A stretch of 64,000 nt of DNA. It comes from Trinickia terrae. Its GTDB lineage: Bacteria > Pseudomonadota > Gammaproteobacteria > Burkholderiales > Burkholderiaceae. The DNA lies in the NCBI RefSeq assembly GCF_005144415.1, contig NZ_SWJE01000014.1, positions 165,777-229,776 of the forward strand, read 5' to 3'. Under the pieces are notes generated by a model. It had not been told where the DNA came from and made no database searches. It saw only the letters and a program-made list of their open reading frames with translations. Positions 37,992 to 46,357 of the stretch are shown here, piece by piece (positions within the stretch are counted from its first letter, which is position 1; each line of letters starts with the position of its first letter). Position numbers and translations under genes: made by a program.

Positions 37992-38008
37992 CGGGGGCTT
38001 TGCCCCCG
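37992..38008 (+). terminator. Stem-loop after xthA
   Basis: 7-bp stem CGGGGGC/GCCCCCG with a TTT loop, immediately after the stop. No T-run follows. Confidence 0.45.
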
Positions 38009-38033
38009 TCGTGGTGGATCTTCGCTCAGGCTT

Positions 38034-38570
38034 TCATGGGTTGGCGGATTGATCGGCAGTTGGTTTGGCGGCCTTGGCCTTGAAGGGCCCGATGACGTAC
38101 TTCTCGCCGTGCTTCAAGCAGTCGTCGGCGACGGCGTGCCACCATTGTTCCGTCACGAGGTAGGTGCTGCCGTTGATGTCGTTCTCGGTTTTGACCGTGT
38201 CTCTGCCGAGTTTCAGGTCGCGGCGAACGCCGATCAAACTTTTTGCTCGACTGTCGGGGTCCAATGCGCCATCCCAAAGAAGAAGCTCCTCTTCTTCTTT
38301 CCAGAGCACCCAGACATTCATGCTTCCAGTCTGCCATTGGTAGCCGACGACGCAGAAACGATTGGTTTGATGATTTTTTTGGTAGGCAGCAACCCCGTTC
38401 TTCAGGGCAATCTGCGGGTCTTTGTAGTATGGATTGTCGGATACGACGAATCTCGAGGTTGGTTTTCGGTTGAAGCCTTCCGGAAGATCGTCAGCAGCAA
38501 AACTCGTCGCGCAGATGAGCGCAGCTGAAACACATGCCATAACGAGACTCGGGGTGCGTTTCTGCTTCAT
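38034..38570 (-). CDS. Small secreted protein, candidate periplasmic immunity protein
   Basis: 178 residues, no recognised family. A clear signal peptide is seen: basic MKQKR, a hydrophobic stretch to about residue 22 and an Ala-rich cleavage region TSFA-ADD (about residue 25). So the mature protein is periplasmic, about 150 residues, with Trp-rich and charged patches (WKEEEELLLWDG) and two or three Cys. Its start overlaps the stop of the upstream wall-hydrolase-like gene by 4 nt. An exported small protein coupled to a putative wall-targeting enzyme is the usual layout of effector-immunity pairs (inference). GC is well below the flanks. Confidence 0.8.
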   Translation of the reverse strand: MKQKRTPSLVMACVSAALICATSFAADDLPEGFNRKPTSRFVVSDNPYYKDPQIALKNGVAAYQKNHQTNRFCVVGYQWQTGSMNVWVLWKEEEELLLWDGALDPDSRAKSLIGVRRDLKLGRDTVKTENDINGSTYLVTEQWWHAVADDCLKHGEKYVIGPFKAKAAKPTADQSANP

Positions 38571-39436
38571 TGCCGCACCTCCGTCCGAGATTGCGCTTTC
38601 GATATGAAATCGTTCGTCAACGTATAAAAGTCCTGCCCACCTTTTGTCGCGAATTGGACGAAATTGTCGCCAGGTGACTTTGCCTCACTAGTACGCCACG
38701 CATAGAGGCCAGTTGGGCAGGGATCCGCACTTGTGAGCTCGCCACGCGCCACCGCTAATGCCGTTTCCGGGTAGTCCCGATACTGCTTATTAAGTCTGTG
38801 AGTTCCTTCATTTGCATTCGCAGCTACTTTGTCTATTAATTGCTGTTGTTTAGGCCGTATGCTTGGGTAATTCTCAAATCCGTCAACTTGATTGGGTGCC
38901 TTGATAAGCGATTCCAAGGTGGTCGCGTGTCGGCCCGAAGCAAAATGTTGAGCACCGAGTTTGAGACGATTTCTCAACACAACGACCATCCATTGCATCG
39001 CTACTCGCGCCTCGTTCAGGCTAACGAAATCCGGACTTTCCGGTCCCGCATTTTCCGAAATCAACATCCGCGCCAACATCCCCGTTTCGGTGACGGCGGG
39101 CGGCAGTTCGAGTTTCGGGAGTATCTGCACGGCGAGCCGGTCGGTGTCGAAATCACGGCGAAGCGGCTGGCCGCGCTCATCGCTGACGTAGGCTTCGACG
39201 TGGGCAATCTGGCTGCACGAAACACCGCATCCGTGCGCTTCCAGCATGAGACGCTGCTCGACGTTCCGATGGTCGGCCCTGATCGGAAAGATCCGCACTG
39301 AGTGGTGGTCGCTCGTCAGGATGAGATGCCTGCCGTTCGGCCCCAATCCGGAGACTTTGAACGGGAGCCGGTTACCCGCGACCAGCGTGATTTGTCCTCC
39401 AATAGTGGTTCCGTCGTTGCGTAGCAATCTAGCCAT
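38567..39436 (-). CDS. Putative SleB-like cell-wall hydrolase, possible effector
   Basis: 289 residues, no firm family match. Residues 121-190 resemble the SleB/CwlJ hydrolase fold: LARMLISENAG (candidate catalytic Glu128), then EARVAMQWMVVVLRNRL, TTLESLIKAP and a Q-x-x-GFENYP ending, matching in order the family's E-A-x-G-E, V-x-NR and P-x-QF landmarks. Residues 1-110 form a beta-rich N-terminal region with HGCGVSC, unlike SleB and perhaps for delivery. No signal peptide, so it would need a dedicated secretion route if it acts outside. GAGGT lies 7 nt upstream of the ATG at 39436. The function as a toxin is inference; the low GC indicates acquisition by transfer. Confidence 0.75.
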   Translation of the reverse strand: MARLLRNDGTTIGGQITLVAGNRLPFKVSGLGPNGRHLILTSDHHSVRIFPIRADHRNVEQRLMLEAHGCGVSCSQIAHVEAYVSDERGQPLRRDFDTDRLAVQILPKLELPPAVTETGMLARMLISENAGPESPDFVSLNEARVAMQWMVVVLRNRLKLGAQHFASGRHATTLESLIKAPNQVDGFENYPSIRPKQQQLIDKVAANANEGTHRLNKQYRDYPETALAVARGELTSADPCPTGLYAWRTSEAKSPGDNFVQFATKGGQDFYTLTNDFISKAQSRTEVRQ

Positions 39437-39557
39437 GTTGAAACCTCGTCCGTCAGTGGTGGAGCCCCACTGTGTCGACCCGGTTTCGAGATCTCCATCA
39501 GACGATTCCGATATTCCGGCCGCCTGCTTTTTTTAGGTTGGGTGAGCACGCGCCCCG

Positions 39558-40616
39558 CTAGCGCGACGCCGTGCCCTTGCGGACCGCGCTGATGCCCGCG
39601 TAATCGGGCAGCGAATCGACCGGCACGCCCCGCGCCTTCGCATACAGCGAGAGCATGTCGGGCAGGCGCTTGACGATGTCGTGCCGCCGCGTCGCGCTGT
39701 ATGGGTGCACGTAGATGAAGCCCTGCTCCTTGTTGCTGTGCGTCGCGGCGGCGAGTTTGTCCCAGAGCGTGACCGCCGCGCGCGGGTCGAACCCGGCGCG
39801 CGCGGCGATGTCGCTGCCGATCACGTCGGCCTCGGTCTCGTCGGTCGGCGTGTAGCGCATCGCCAGCAGCTGCGAGCCGATGCCGAGCGGCGTCGCGCCG
39901 AGGTCGGCGAGGCCGAAGAGCTGCGGGATCGAGCCCGTGCCGATCTGCGCCGACTGCTGCTCGCCGAGCCGCTCGCGCGCGTGCTCGCGCAGCGCGTGGG
40001 CGATTTCGTGGCCGAACAGCACGCCGAGCTCGTCGTCGTTCAGATGCACGCGATCGAAGAGCCCGCTATAGACGACGATCTTGCCGCCCGGCAGGCAGTA
40101 CATGCGGATCTCGGACGAGCGGACCACGTTGACTTCCCACTTCCAGTTCTTCACGCGGTCGTTCCACTTCAGCGCATACGGCATCACCTTGGCGGCGATG
40201 TCGCGCGCGAGTTTGACGCGGGCGTCCGAGTCCGGCAGGAGGCGGCCGGTTTGCGCGGCGCCGTGCAGGATGTCGGCGTATTCGTCGGCGGCCTGCTCTT
40301 CGAGCGCCGGCGACGGAATCAGGTTGCGGAAGGTGGTCGCGTTGCCGAACCGGACTTGCAGATTGCGGTTCGTTTGATACGTCTGGACGGCGGCCGGCAG
40401 TGCGGCAGAAGCGCTCGACGACAAGCCGGGGGCCGCCGCGGGTGCTTTCGCCGGAGGGCCGGCGGGCGCGGGCAGCATCGGAACGGGCACGGCGGGCGGC
40501 GTATTCAACGGGCTTGCGGACCCGCTCGCCGCCGTCTGCGCCACGACCGCGACAGGCATCGCGCACAAAAGCAGCGCGCCGGCGCATAGCAGCACCGACG
40601 ATGCGAGAGCCTTCAC
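39558..40616 (-). CDS. M48-family metalloprotease, secreted
   Basis: 352 residues, a periplasmic zinc protease of the Oma1/LoiP-like M48 group. Start is GTG at 40616, since GGAGG lies 8 nt upstream and a signal peptide follows (hydrophobic to about residue 26, AVVAQ). A Pro/Ala-rich linker (about 27-75) precedes the catalytic domain with HEIAH (in LFGHEIAHALREH) and the third ligand region ETEADVIGSD. The start overlaps the ampG stop by 4 nt. In-frame sequence upstream of the GTG lies inside ampG and is not part of the protein. Confidence 0.9.
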   Translation of the reverse strand: MKALASSVLLCAGALLLCAMPVAVVAQTAASGSASPLNTPPAVPVPMLPAPAGPPAKAPAAAPGLSSSASAALPAAVQTYQTNRNLQVRFGNATTFRNLIPSPALEEQAADEYADILHGAAQTGRLLPDSDARVKLARDIAAKVMPYALKWNDRVKNWKWEVNVVRSSEIRMYCLPGGKIVVYSGLFDRVHLNDDELGVLFGHEIAHALREHARERLGEQQSAQIGTGSIPQLFGLADLGATPLGIGSQLLAMRYTPTDETEADVIGSDIAARAGFDPRAAVTLWDKLAAATHSNKEQGFIYVHPYSATRRHDIVKRLPDMLSLYAKARGVPVDSLPDYAGISAVRKGTASR

Positions 40617-41950
40617 GCCCGGGCCCTCCACGGCGCGATCATCGGCAGCAGCAGCATGCCCGGCAACGCGAGCACGGCGCACACGATGAAGTAGTCGAAC
40701 CAGCCGATCTTCGCGACGATGAAGCCGCTCGACGCCGACGCGAGCGTGCGCGGCACCGAGGCAAGGCTCGTGAAGAGCGCGAACTGGGTGGCCGTGTAGC
40801 GTGGATCGGTCGTGCTCGCGATATAGGCCGTGAACGCGGCAAGCGTGAGCCCGGTCGAGAACGTCTCGAAGCCGTAGATCAGCGCGAGCGCCGCCGGCGA
40901 CGGGCCGATCTTCGCGAGCCACGCGAAACCGAGTGTCGAGACGATCTGCACGACCCCGAAAATCCACAGCCCGCGCGCGATGCCGATCTTCACGAGCCAC
41001 ACGCCGCCGATGATGCCGCCCGCGATGCTCGCCCAGAACGCGGTGGTCTTCGCGATCACGCCGATCTGCGTCTTGTCGAAGCCGATGTCGAGGAAGAACG
41101 AGGTCGACAGCGTGGTCGCCATGGTGTCGCCGAGCTTGTAGAGGAAGATGAAGCCGAGCACGAGAAGCGCGGCGCGCCAGCCGTCGCGCGAGACGAACTC
41201 GGCGAACGGCAACGCGATCGCCTCGCGCAGGTTCTTCGGCGGCGCGCCATGGATCTCGGGCTCGCGCACGAGGAGCGTCATCGCCATGCCCGGCAGCATG
41301 AACGCCGCGGTCACGGCGAACACGACGTCCCACGGCATGTGATCGGAGAGGATCAGCGCGAGCGAGCCGGGAATCAGCGCGGCGATCTTGTACGCGTTCA
41401 CGTGGACCGCGTTGCCGAGGCCCTGCTCGGTGTCGCGCAGGAGCTCGCGCCGGTAGGCGTCGATCACGATGTCCTGGCTTGCGCCGAAGAAGGCGACGAG
41501 CGCGGTGAGCGCAGCCACCGTCCAGATATCGCTGCGGGGCGAGACGAAGCCTAGCGAGGCGATCGCGCCCGCGACGAGCAGTTGCGTGACGAGCATCCAG
41601 CCGCGCCGCCGCCCCGGGCGCCAGCCGGGCAGGCGCGGGACGTAGCGGTCCATCAGCGGCGCCCAGACGAACTTCCAGGTGTACGGGAACTGGATCAGCG
41701 CGAAGAGGCCGATCTCCTTGAGATTGACCCCTTCGGAGCGCAGCCACGCCTGCACCAGATAGACGAGCGTGAAGAGCGGCAATCCCGACGTGAAGCCGAG
41801 AAAGACGCAAATCAGCATGTGCCGGTTCAGGAAGGCCCGCCAGCCCGGATGCGCCTCGTGGGCGCTGAGCGCGGGCGGCTCGTGGTGCTCGCGATGCTTG
41901 CCATGCTCCTGTGGCGGCTTCTGGTCCTGCTCCTGTGCCTGATTGGGCAT
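40613..41950 (-). CDS. ampG: Muropeptide permease AmpG
   Basis: Major-facilitator transporter that imports anhydro-muropeptides from the periplasm for peptidoglycan recycling. 445 residues. About 36 polar, His/Glu-rich residues (HGKHREHHEPP) precede the first membrane segment. 12 or so membrane segments follow, with FLGFTSGLPLFTLVYLVQAW and FGASQDIVIDAYRREL, both typical of AmpG. Coupled by a 4-nt overlap to the M48 protease, suggesting an envelope-maintenance unit. metW is 16 nt upstream. Confidence 0.92.
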   Translation of the reverse strand: MPNQAQEQDQKPPQEHGKHREHHEPPALSAHEAHPGWRAFLNRHMLICVFLGFTSGLPLFTLVYLVQAWLRSEGVNLKEIGLFALIQFPYTWKFVWAPLMDRYVPRLPGWRPGRRRGWMLVTQLLVAGAIASLGFVSPRSDIWTVAALTALVAFFGASQDIVIDAYRRELLRDTEQGLGNAVHVNAYKIAALIPGSLALILSDHMPWDVVFAVTAAFMLPGMAMTLLVREPEIHGAPPKNLREAIALPFAEFVSRDGWRAALLVLGFIFLYKLGDTMATTLSTSFFLDIGFDKTQIGVIAKTTAFWASIAGGIIGGVWLVKIGIARGLWIFGVVQIVSTLGFAWLAKIGPSPAALALIYGFETFSTGLTLAAFTAYIASTTDPRYTATQFALFTSLASVPRTLASASSGFIVAKIGWFDYFIVCAVLALPGMLLLPMIAPWRARA

Positions 41951-41966
41951 GTCTCGTTTGATGGGG

Positions 41967-42575
41967 CTACCCTTTTTTCACGCGATAGACCGCAAGACTA
42001 CCACGCCAGTTGACGCCCCACCGCACGGTCTGGCCGCCGTGCAGTACGGCGCGGTCGAGGATCTCGATGCCGACTTCCGGCGCAAGCGCCTCGAAATCCT
42101 TGATCGTCAGCACGCGCACGTTCGGCGTGTTGTGCCACTGATAAGGCAGCGATTTCGACACCGGCATGCGTCCCTGTATCACCGACAGCCGGTGAGGCCA
42201 GTAGCCGAAGTTCGGGAACGAGACGATGCACTCTTTGCCGACGCGCACCGTCTCGCGCAGGATCGCGGCGGTCTGGTGGATCGTCTGCAGCGTCTGCGAC
42301 AGGATCGCGAAGTCGAAGCTGCCGTCTTCGAAGAGACGCAGGCCGTCTTCGAGGTTCTGCTGGATCACGTTCACGCCGTTCTTCGCGCTGGCGAGCACAC
42401 CGGCGTCGTTGATCTCGATGCCGTAGCCCGAGACTTCGAGCTCTTCGGTGAGCAGCCGCAGCAGCGTCCCGTCGCCGCAGCCGAGATCGAGCACCGTCGA
42501 GCGCGGCTCGACCCAGCGGGCGATGGCGCGGAAATCAGCGCGCGCGGTCAGATTGTCGATGGCTTGCTGATTCAT
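41967..42575 (-). CDS. metW: Methionine biosynthesis protein MetW
   Basis: 202-residue Rossmann methyltransferase-like protein required with MetX for homoserine acylation in many proteobacteria. The SAM-type motif is [13 protein letters not shown] near residue 30. Its start overlaps metX by 4 nt, the usual metX-metW arrangement. Its exact role is as an activating partner of MetX in reports for beta- and gamma-proteobacteria; enzymatic methylation has not been assigned. Confidence 0.94.
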   Translation of the reverse strand: MNQQAIDNLTARADFRAIARWVEPRSTVLDLGCGDGTLLRLLTEELEVSGYGIEINDAGVLASAKNGVNVIQQNLEDGLRLFEDGSFDFAILSQTLQTIHQTAAILRETVRVGKECIVSFPNFGYWPHRLSVIQGRMPVSKSLPYQWHNTPNVRVLTIKDFEALAPEVGIEILDRAVLHGGQTVRWGVNWRGSLAVYRVKKG

Positions 42576-43717
42576 GCGCCCACCTCCTCGGCAATGCGTT
42601 CGTAATAGGCGCGCATCAGGTTGTGATAGCGCGCGTCGTCGAGCAGGAAGGCGTCGTGGCCGTGCGGCGCGTCGATCTCCGCGTAGGTCACCTGCCGCTT
42701 GTGGTCGAGCAGCGCCTTCACGATCTCGCGCGAGCGCGCGGGCGCGAAGCGCCAGTCGGTCGAGAAGCTCGCGATCAGGTACTTGGCCGTGGTATGGGCG
42801 AGCGCGGCGGTCAGGTCGCCGTCGAACGTCTTGGCCGGGTCGAAGTAGTCGAGTGCGCGCGTGATGAGCAGGTAGGTGTTGGCGTCGAAGTAGTCGGCGA
42901 ACTTGTCGCCCTGATAGCGCAGGTACGACTCCACTTCGAACTCGACGTCGAAATTGAAGTTGTATTCGTCGAGCGCGCCTTCCGCGCGGCGCAGCGCGCG
43001 GCCGAACTTGGCGGCCATGTCGTCGTCCGAGAGATACGTGATGTGGCCGATCATCCGTGCGACGCGCAAGCCGCGCTTCGGCTTCACGCCGTGCGCGTAG
43101 TAGTCGCCGCCGTGGAAGTCGGGGTCGGAGAGGATCGCCGAGCGCGCCACTTCATTGAACGCGATGTTTTGCGCCGAGAGCTTGGGCGTCGACGCGACCA
43201 CGATGCAGTGGCCGAGGCGCTCCGGATACATCAGGCTCCAGGCGAGCGCCTGCATGCCGCCGAGGCTCCCGCCCATGACGGCCGCGAAGCGCTCGATGTT
43301 GAAGGCGTCGGCGACGCGCGCCTGCGCGCGCACCCAGTCCTCCACCGTCACCACAGGGAAGCTCGCGCCGTACGGCTTGCCCGTCTCGGGATTGATGCTC
43401 ATCGGCCCGGTCGAGCCGAAGCAGGAGCCGAGGTTGTTCACGCCGATCACGAAGAAGCGGTTCGTATCGAGCGGCTTGCCGGGGCCGACCATGTTGTCCC
43501 ACCAGCCGACGTTCTTGGGCTCGTCCGCGTAGACGCCCGCGACGTGATGCGACGCGTTCAGCGCATGGCAGACCAGCACGGCGTTCGAGCGCGCGGCGTT
43601 GAGCGTGCCGTAGGTTTCGACCATCAGCTCGTAGCTCGCAAGCGAGCTGCCGTTCTGCATGGCGAGCGGCTCGGTGAACCGCATTTTTTGTGGAGCGACG
43701 ATACCGATCGATTCCAT
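42572..43717 (-). CDS. metX: Homoserine O-acyltransferase MetX
   Basis: Acylates the hydroxyl of homoserine with acetyl- or succinyl-CoA, first committed step of methionine synthesis. 381 residues of the alpha/beta-hydrolase fold. The nucleophile elbow is GGSLGGMQ, and the Asp and His of the triad lie near the C-terminus ([10 protein letters not shown]). In beta-proteobacteria this family is often succinyl-specific; acyl preference depends on residues I cannot judge by eye. Co-translated with metW. Leader inverted repeats suggest regulation at the RNA or operator level. Confidence 0.95.
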   Translation of the reverse strand: MESIGIVAPQKMRFTEPLAMQNGSSLASYELMVETYGTLNAARSNAVLVCHALNASHHVAGVYADEPKNVGWWDNMVGPGKPLDTNRFFVIGVNNLGSCFGSTGPMSINPETGKPYGASFPVVTVEDWVRAQARVADAFNIERFAAVMGGSLGGMQALAWSLMYPERLGHCIVVASTPKLSAQNIAFNEVARSAILSDPDFHGGDYYAHGVKPKRGLRVARMIGHITYLSDDDMAAKFGRALRRAEGALDEYNFNFDVEFEVESYLRYQGDKFADYFDANTYLLITRALDYFDPAKTFDGDLTAALAHTTAKYLIASFSTDWRFAPARSREIVKALLDHKRQVTYAEIDAPHGHDAFLLDDARYHNLMRAYYERIAEEVGA

Positions 43718-43860
43718 TCATTCCGCCTTCTGACAGGGCGGCTAAATGGTGTCGGCGATGCGCGAAGGGAGGGAGTGCGCGGCTGACGACCTCTTTAGCC
43801 GCATTTATAGTGAACCTCCGCGCATTGATTCTGCTGCGAAGGTTCGCGCGCCCGCAATCG
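43718..43860 (-). promoter_or_regulatory. metX leader with inverted repeats
   Basis: Features seen on the minus strand: a -10-like TATAAA (about 43804-43809); a GAACCT...AGGTTC inverted repeat just upstream of it; and the 9-bp pair GCGGCTAAA/TTTAGCCGC (43794-43802 with 43738-43746). A GCCGCC...GGCGG pairing would cover the AAGGCGGA ribosome site. The GCGGCTAAA strand can also pair locally with AGCCGC, giving mutually exclusive folds. The ligand or factor is unknown. Confidence 0.35.
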
Positions 43861-44061
43861 AGTCAGCAAATCGGCGCGCTGTGAATTCCGCTGCATCTAT
43901 GCGCAGCGGCTGTAACGACAGGTGGCAAAGTATAGCGGAAAAATATCCGCGGCGAGGACGCGGCAAGCGTAGTCCGCATTACGGCGACGGATTCCTTGCG
44001 CGGCCTCGATCGCGTCGCGGATGCTTGCGCCGATGCCTCACGCGGGGCGGGCCGCCTTCGC
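43861..44061. other. Gap between the metX leader and the LysR gene end
   Basis: No gene. On the minus strand a TATACT -10-like motif occurs (in CCGCTATACTTTGCC, near 43930) without a good -35. I see no terminator for the LysR gene that ends at 44062. Confidence 0.45.
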
Positions 44062-45012
44062 TCACAGCAGCAGCTCGATCGAATGGAACAGCCGCCGCTG
44101 CTCCGGATCGTCCGAGCGCGCGCCTTCGTCGATCGCTTCACGCAGGCATTCGAGGAAGCACGCCCCGGCGGGGCTCGGCGGCGCGCCGCGCCGCGAGACG
44201 ACGCTCACGATCGTCTCGTCGACCGTCTCGCGCAGCGGCAGCGCGCGCAGGCTCTCCGTGCCGACGCCCACCTCGACGAGCGGCCACGGGAAGATGCTCA
44301 ACATGTCGGTGTGTGCGAGCAGCCCGAGCACGATCGCAAACGAATGCGCGAGATGGATCGTCTGCGGCACGCGCATGCCGCGGCGGCGAAACACGTTCTC
44401 CGAGATCGGCTCGCGGCTCGCCGGATCCCAGTTCAGCACCCATTCGGCGTCCTCGAGCTCGAAGAGAGAGCGGCATTCGGCGAGCGGATGGCCGCGCCGC
44501 GCGACCACGGCCGAATGCGTCGAAAAAAGCGGCACGGCCTGGAACTCCGACTGCGGCGACGCGGGCGGCGGCCGGCCGATCGAGAAATCGAGGCTGCCGT
44601 CGCGCAGGCGCGGCTGGACGACGGCGAGCAGCCCCTCGAAGAACTCGAGCTGGACCTCCGGCATCCGCTGGCGGAAGCGCTGCACGGCGCCCGGCAGGAA
44701 CGTCAGCGCGACCCACGGCGTGACGCCGATCGACAGCTTGCCGGCGCTCTTGCCGCGCATCGCGTCGAGCTCGGCCTCGGCGCGCGCGAGCTGGCCGAGC
44801 ACGAGCCGCGCATGGACGACGAGCGCGCGGCCGTACTCGGTGAAGGTGATGCCGCTCGTGCCGCGGATCACGAGCGGCGCGCGCAGGTCGGCTTCGAGCT
44901 CGCGCACGGCCTTGGTCGCCGCGGCCGGCGAGACGCCGAGCGAGCGCGCGGCGGCGCGGATGCTGCCGGTATCGGCGATGGCCGCGAGCGTGGTGAGCTG
45001 GTGGAGTTTCAT
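44062..45012 (-). CDS. LysR-family transcriptional regulator
   Basis: 316 residues, normal length. The N-terminal helix-turn-helix (about residues 1-60, TGSIRAAARSLGVSPAAATKAVRELE) precedes an effector-binding domain. The ATG at 45012 (MKLHQLTTLAAIAD) fits the family start; the long open frame upstream is a shadow of the divergent hydrolase gene. It is divergent from the M20 hydrolase, with a 132-bp intergenic region, the classical LysR layout, so it probably controls the hydrolase and the following transporter (inference). By sequence it belongs to the TsaR/CynR-like branch. Confidence 0.9.
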   Translation of the reverse strand: MKLHQLTTLAAIADTGSIRAAARSLGVSPAAATKAVRELEADLRAPLVIRGTSGITFTEYGRALVVHARLVLGQLARAEAELDAMRGKSAGKLSIGVTPWVALTFLPGAVQRFRQRMPEVQLEFFEGLLAVVQPRLRDGSLDFSIGRPPPASPQSEFQAVPLFSTHSAVVARRGHPLAECRSLFELEDAEWVLNWDPASREPISENVFRRRGMRVPQTIHLAHSFAIVLGLLAHTDMLSIFPWPLVEVGVGTESLRALPLRETVDETIVSVVSRRGAPPSPAGACFLECLREAIDEGARSDDPEQRRLFHSIELLL

Positions 45013-45144
45013 CGGGCGTTCCCGTTGGCGCCTGGCATGCCAAGTGGCAACCAACGGTTGCTGTCGCGACGATTTTACGCCCTGTGCGGGGGAAATATCG
45101 CTGGCTATGCTGCGGCGACATATCGCATCGACGGAGACAGCAGC

Positions 45145-46326
45145 ATGAACACGATGGCAATCCCGGCCGGCATCGCCGATCTCGAAGAGGAAATGATCGC
45201 CTTGCGGCGCCGGATCCACGCCCACCCGGAGCTGGCCTACGAGGAAGCCGCAACCGGCGACCTCATCGCCGAGCGGCTTGAGCAATGGGGCTACACGGTC
45301 CATCGCGGGCTCGGCAAGACCGGCGTCGTGGGGCAACTGAAGGTGGGCAGCGGCGCGAAGCGCCTCGGCTTGCGCGCCGACATGGACGCGCTGCCGATCC
45401 ACGAGCAGACCGGCCTGCCGTACGCGAGCGCGATCCCCGGCAAGATGCACGCATGCGGCCACGACGGCCACACGGCGATGCTGCTCGCGGCCGCCAAGCA
45501 CCTCGCGCGCGAGAAGTCGTTCGACGGCACGCTGAACCTGATTTTCCAGCCGGCCGAGGAAGGGCTCGCCGGCGCGAAGAAGATGATCGAAGACGGCCTG
45601 TTCGAACGCTTCCCCTGTGATGCCGTGTTCGCGATGCACAACATGCCCGGCCATCCTACGGCCAAGTTCGGCTTTCTGCCGGGCTCGTTCATGGCGTCGT
45701 CCGACACGGTGATCGCCAGGGTGATCGGGCGCGGCGGCCACGGCGCGGTGCCGCACAAGGCGGTCGACCCGATCGTCGTGTGCGCGCAGATCGTGCTCGC
45801 GCTGCAGACGATCGTCTCGCGCAACGTCGCGCCGCTCGACATGGCGATCGTCACGGTCGGCGCGATTCACGCGGGCGAGGCGCCGAACGTGATTCCGGAG
45901 AGCGCGGAAATGCGCCTGTCGGTGCGCGCGTTGCGGCCCGAGGTCCGCGACCTGCTCGAACAGCGCATCACCGAAGTGATCCACGCGCAGGCCGCCGTAT
46001 ACGGCGCGCGCGCCGAGATCGATTACCAGCGCCGCTACCCGGTGCTCGTCAACGACGCCGGCATGACCGCCTTCGCGCGCCAGGTCGCGCTCGACTGGGT
46101 CGGCGAGAACGGGCTCATCGCCGATATGGAGCCGCTGACCGGCAGCGAGGACTTCGCCTTCCTGCTCGAACGCTGCGCGGGCAGCTACCTGATCATCGGC
46201 AACGGCGACGGGGAGGGCGGCTGCATGGTCCACAACCCCGGTTACGACTTCAACGACGACTGTCTCGCGACGGGCGCCGCCTATTGGGTCAAGCTCACCG
46301 AGGCCTTCCTCGCGAAAGCTGGCTGA
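45145..46326 (+). CDS. M20-family amidohydrolase (hippurate hydrolase type)
   Basis: 393-residue metallohydrolase of the M20D group, which cleaves N-acyl or aryl amino acids such as hippurate or N-acetyl amino acids. Metal-binding residues are in RADMDALP, HACGHDGH and the catalytic PAEEGLAGAKKM; a dimerisation domain sits in the middle and the last ligand His is in GCMVHNPGYDFND. GGAGAC upstream sets the ATG at 45145. The MFS transporter follows 31 nt later, suggesting uptake and hydrolysis of the same compound under the divergent LysR regulator (inference). Confidence 0.9.
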   Translation: MNTMAIPAGIADLEEEMIALRRRIHAHPELAYEEAATGDLIAERLEQWGYTVHRGLGKTGVVGQLKVGSGAKRLGLRADMDALPIHEQTGLPYASAIPGKMHACGHDGHTAMLLAAAKHLAREKSFDGTLNLIFQPAEEGLAGAKKMIEDGLFERFPCDAVFAMHNMPGHPTAKFGFLPGSFMASSDTVIARVIGRGGHGAVPHKAVDPIVVCAQIVLALQTIVSRNVAPLDMAIVTVGAIHAGEAPNVIPESAEMRLSVRALRPEVRDLLEQRITEVIHAQAAVYGARAEIDYQRRYPVLVNDAGMTAFARQVALDWVGENGLIADMEPLTGSEDFAFLLERCAGSYLIIGNGDGEGGCMVHNPGYDFNDDCLATGAAYWVKLTEAFLAKAG

Positions 46327-46357
46327 CCGCTGCTCCCACGATATCCCGGAGACAGAT

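Noticed and set aside
39316..39549. 77-codon minus-strand frame overlapping the start of the wall-hydrolase-like gene
   Set aside because: It is out of frame with the gene, has no known motif, and the hydrolase ATG has a good ribosome site of its own.
39558..41810. 750-codon frame joining the M48 protease to upstream sequence
   Set aside because: The first 400 codons are an Arg/Ala-rich shadow of ampG; the protease begins at GTG 40616 with its own ribosome site and signal peptide.
43785..43850. SAM-II riboswitch before metX
   Set aside because: The tail AUAAAUGCGGCUAAAGAGG looks similar to SAM-II, but the P1 helix and the UUUA-containing loop 1 are missing, and part of the match is the -10 box. 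Kept only as an unexplained leader.
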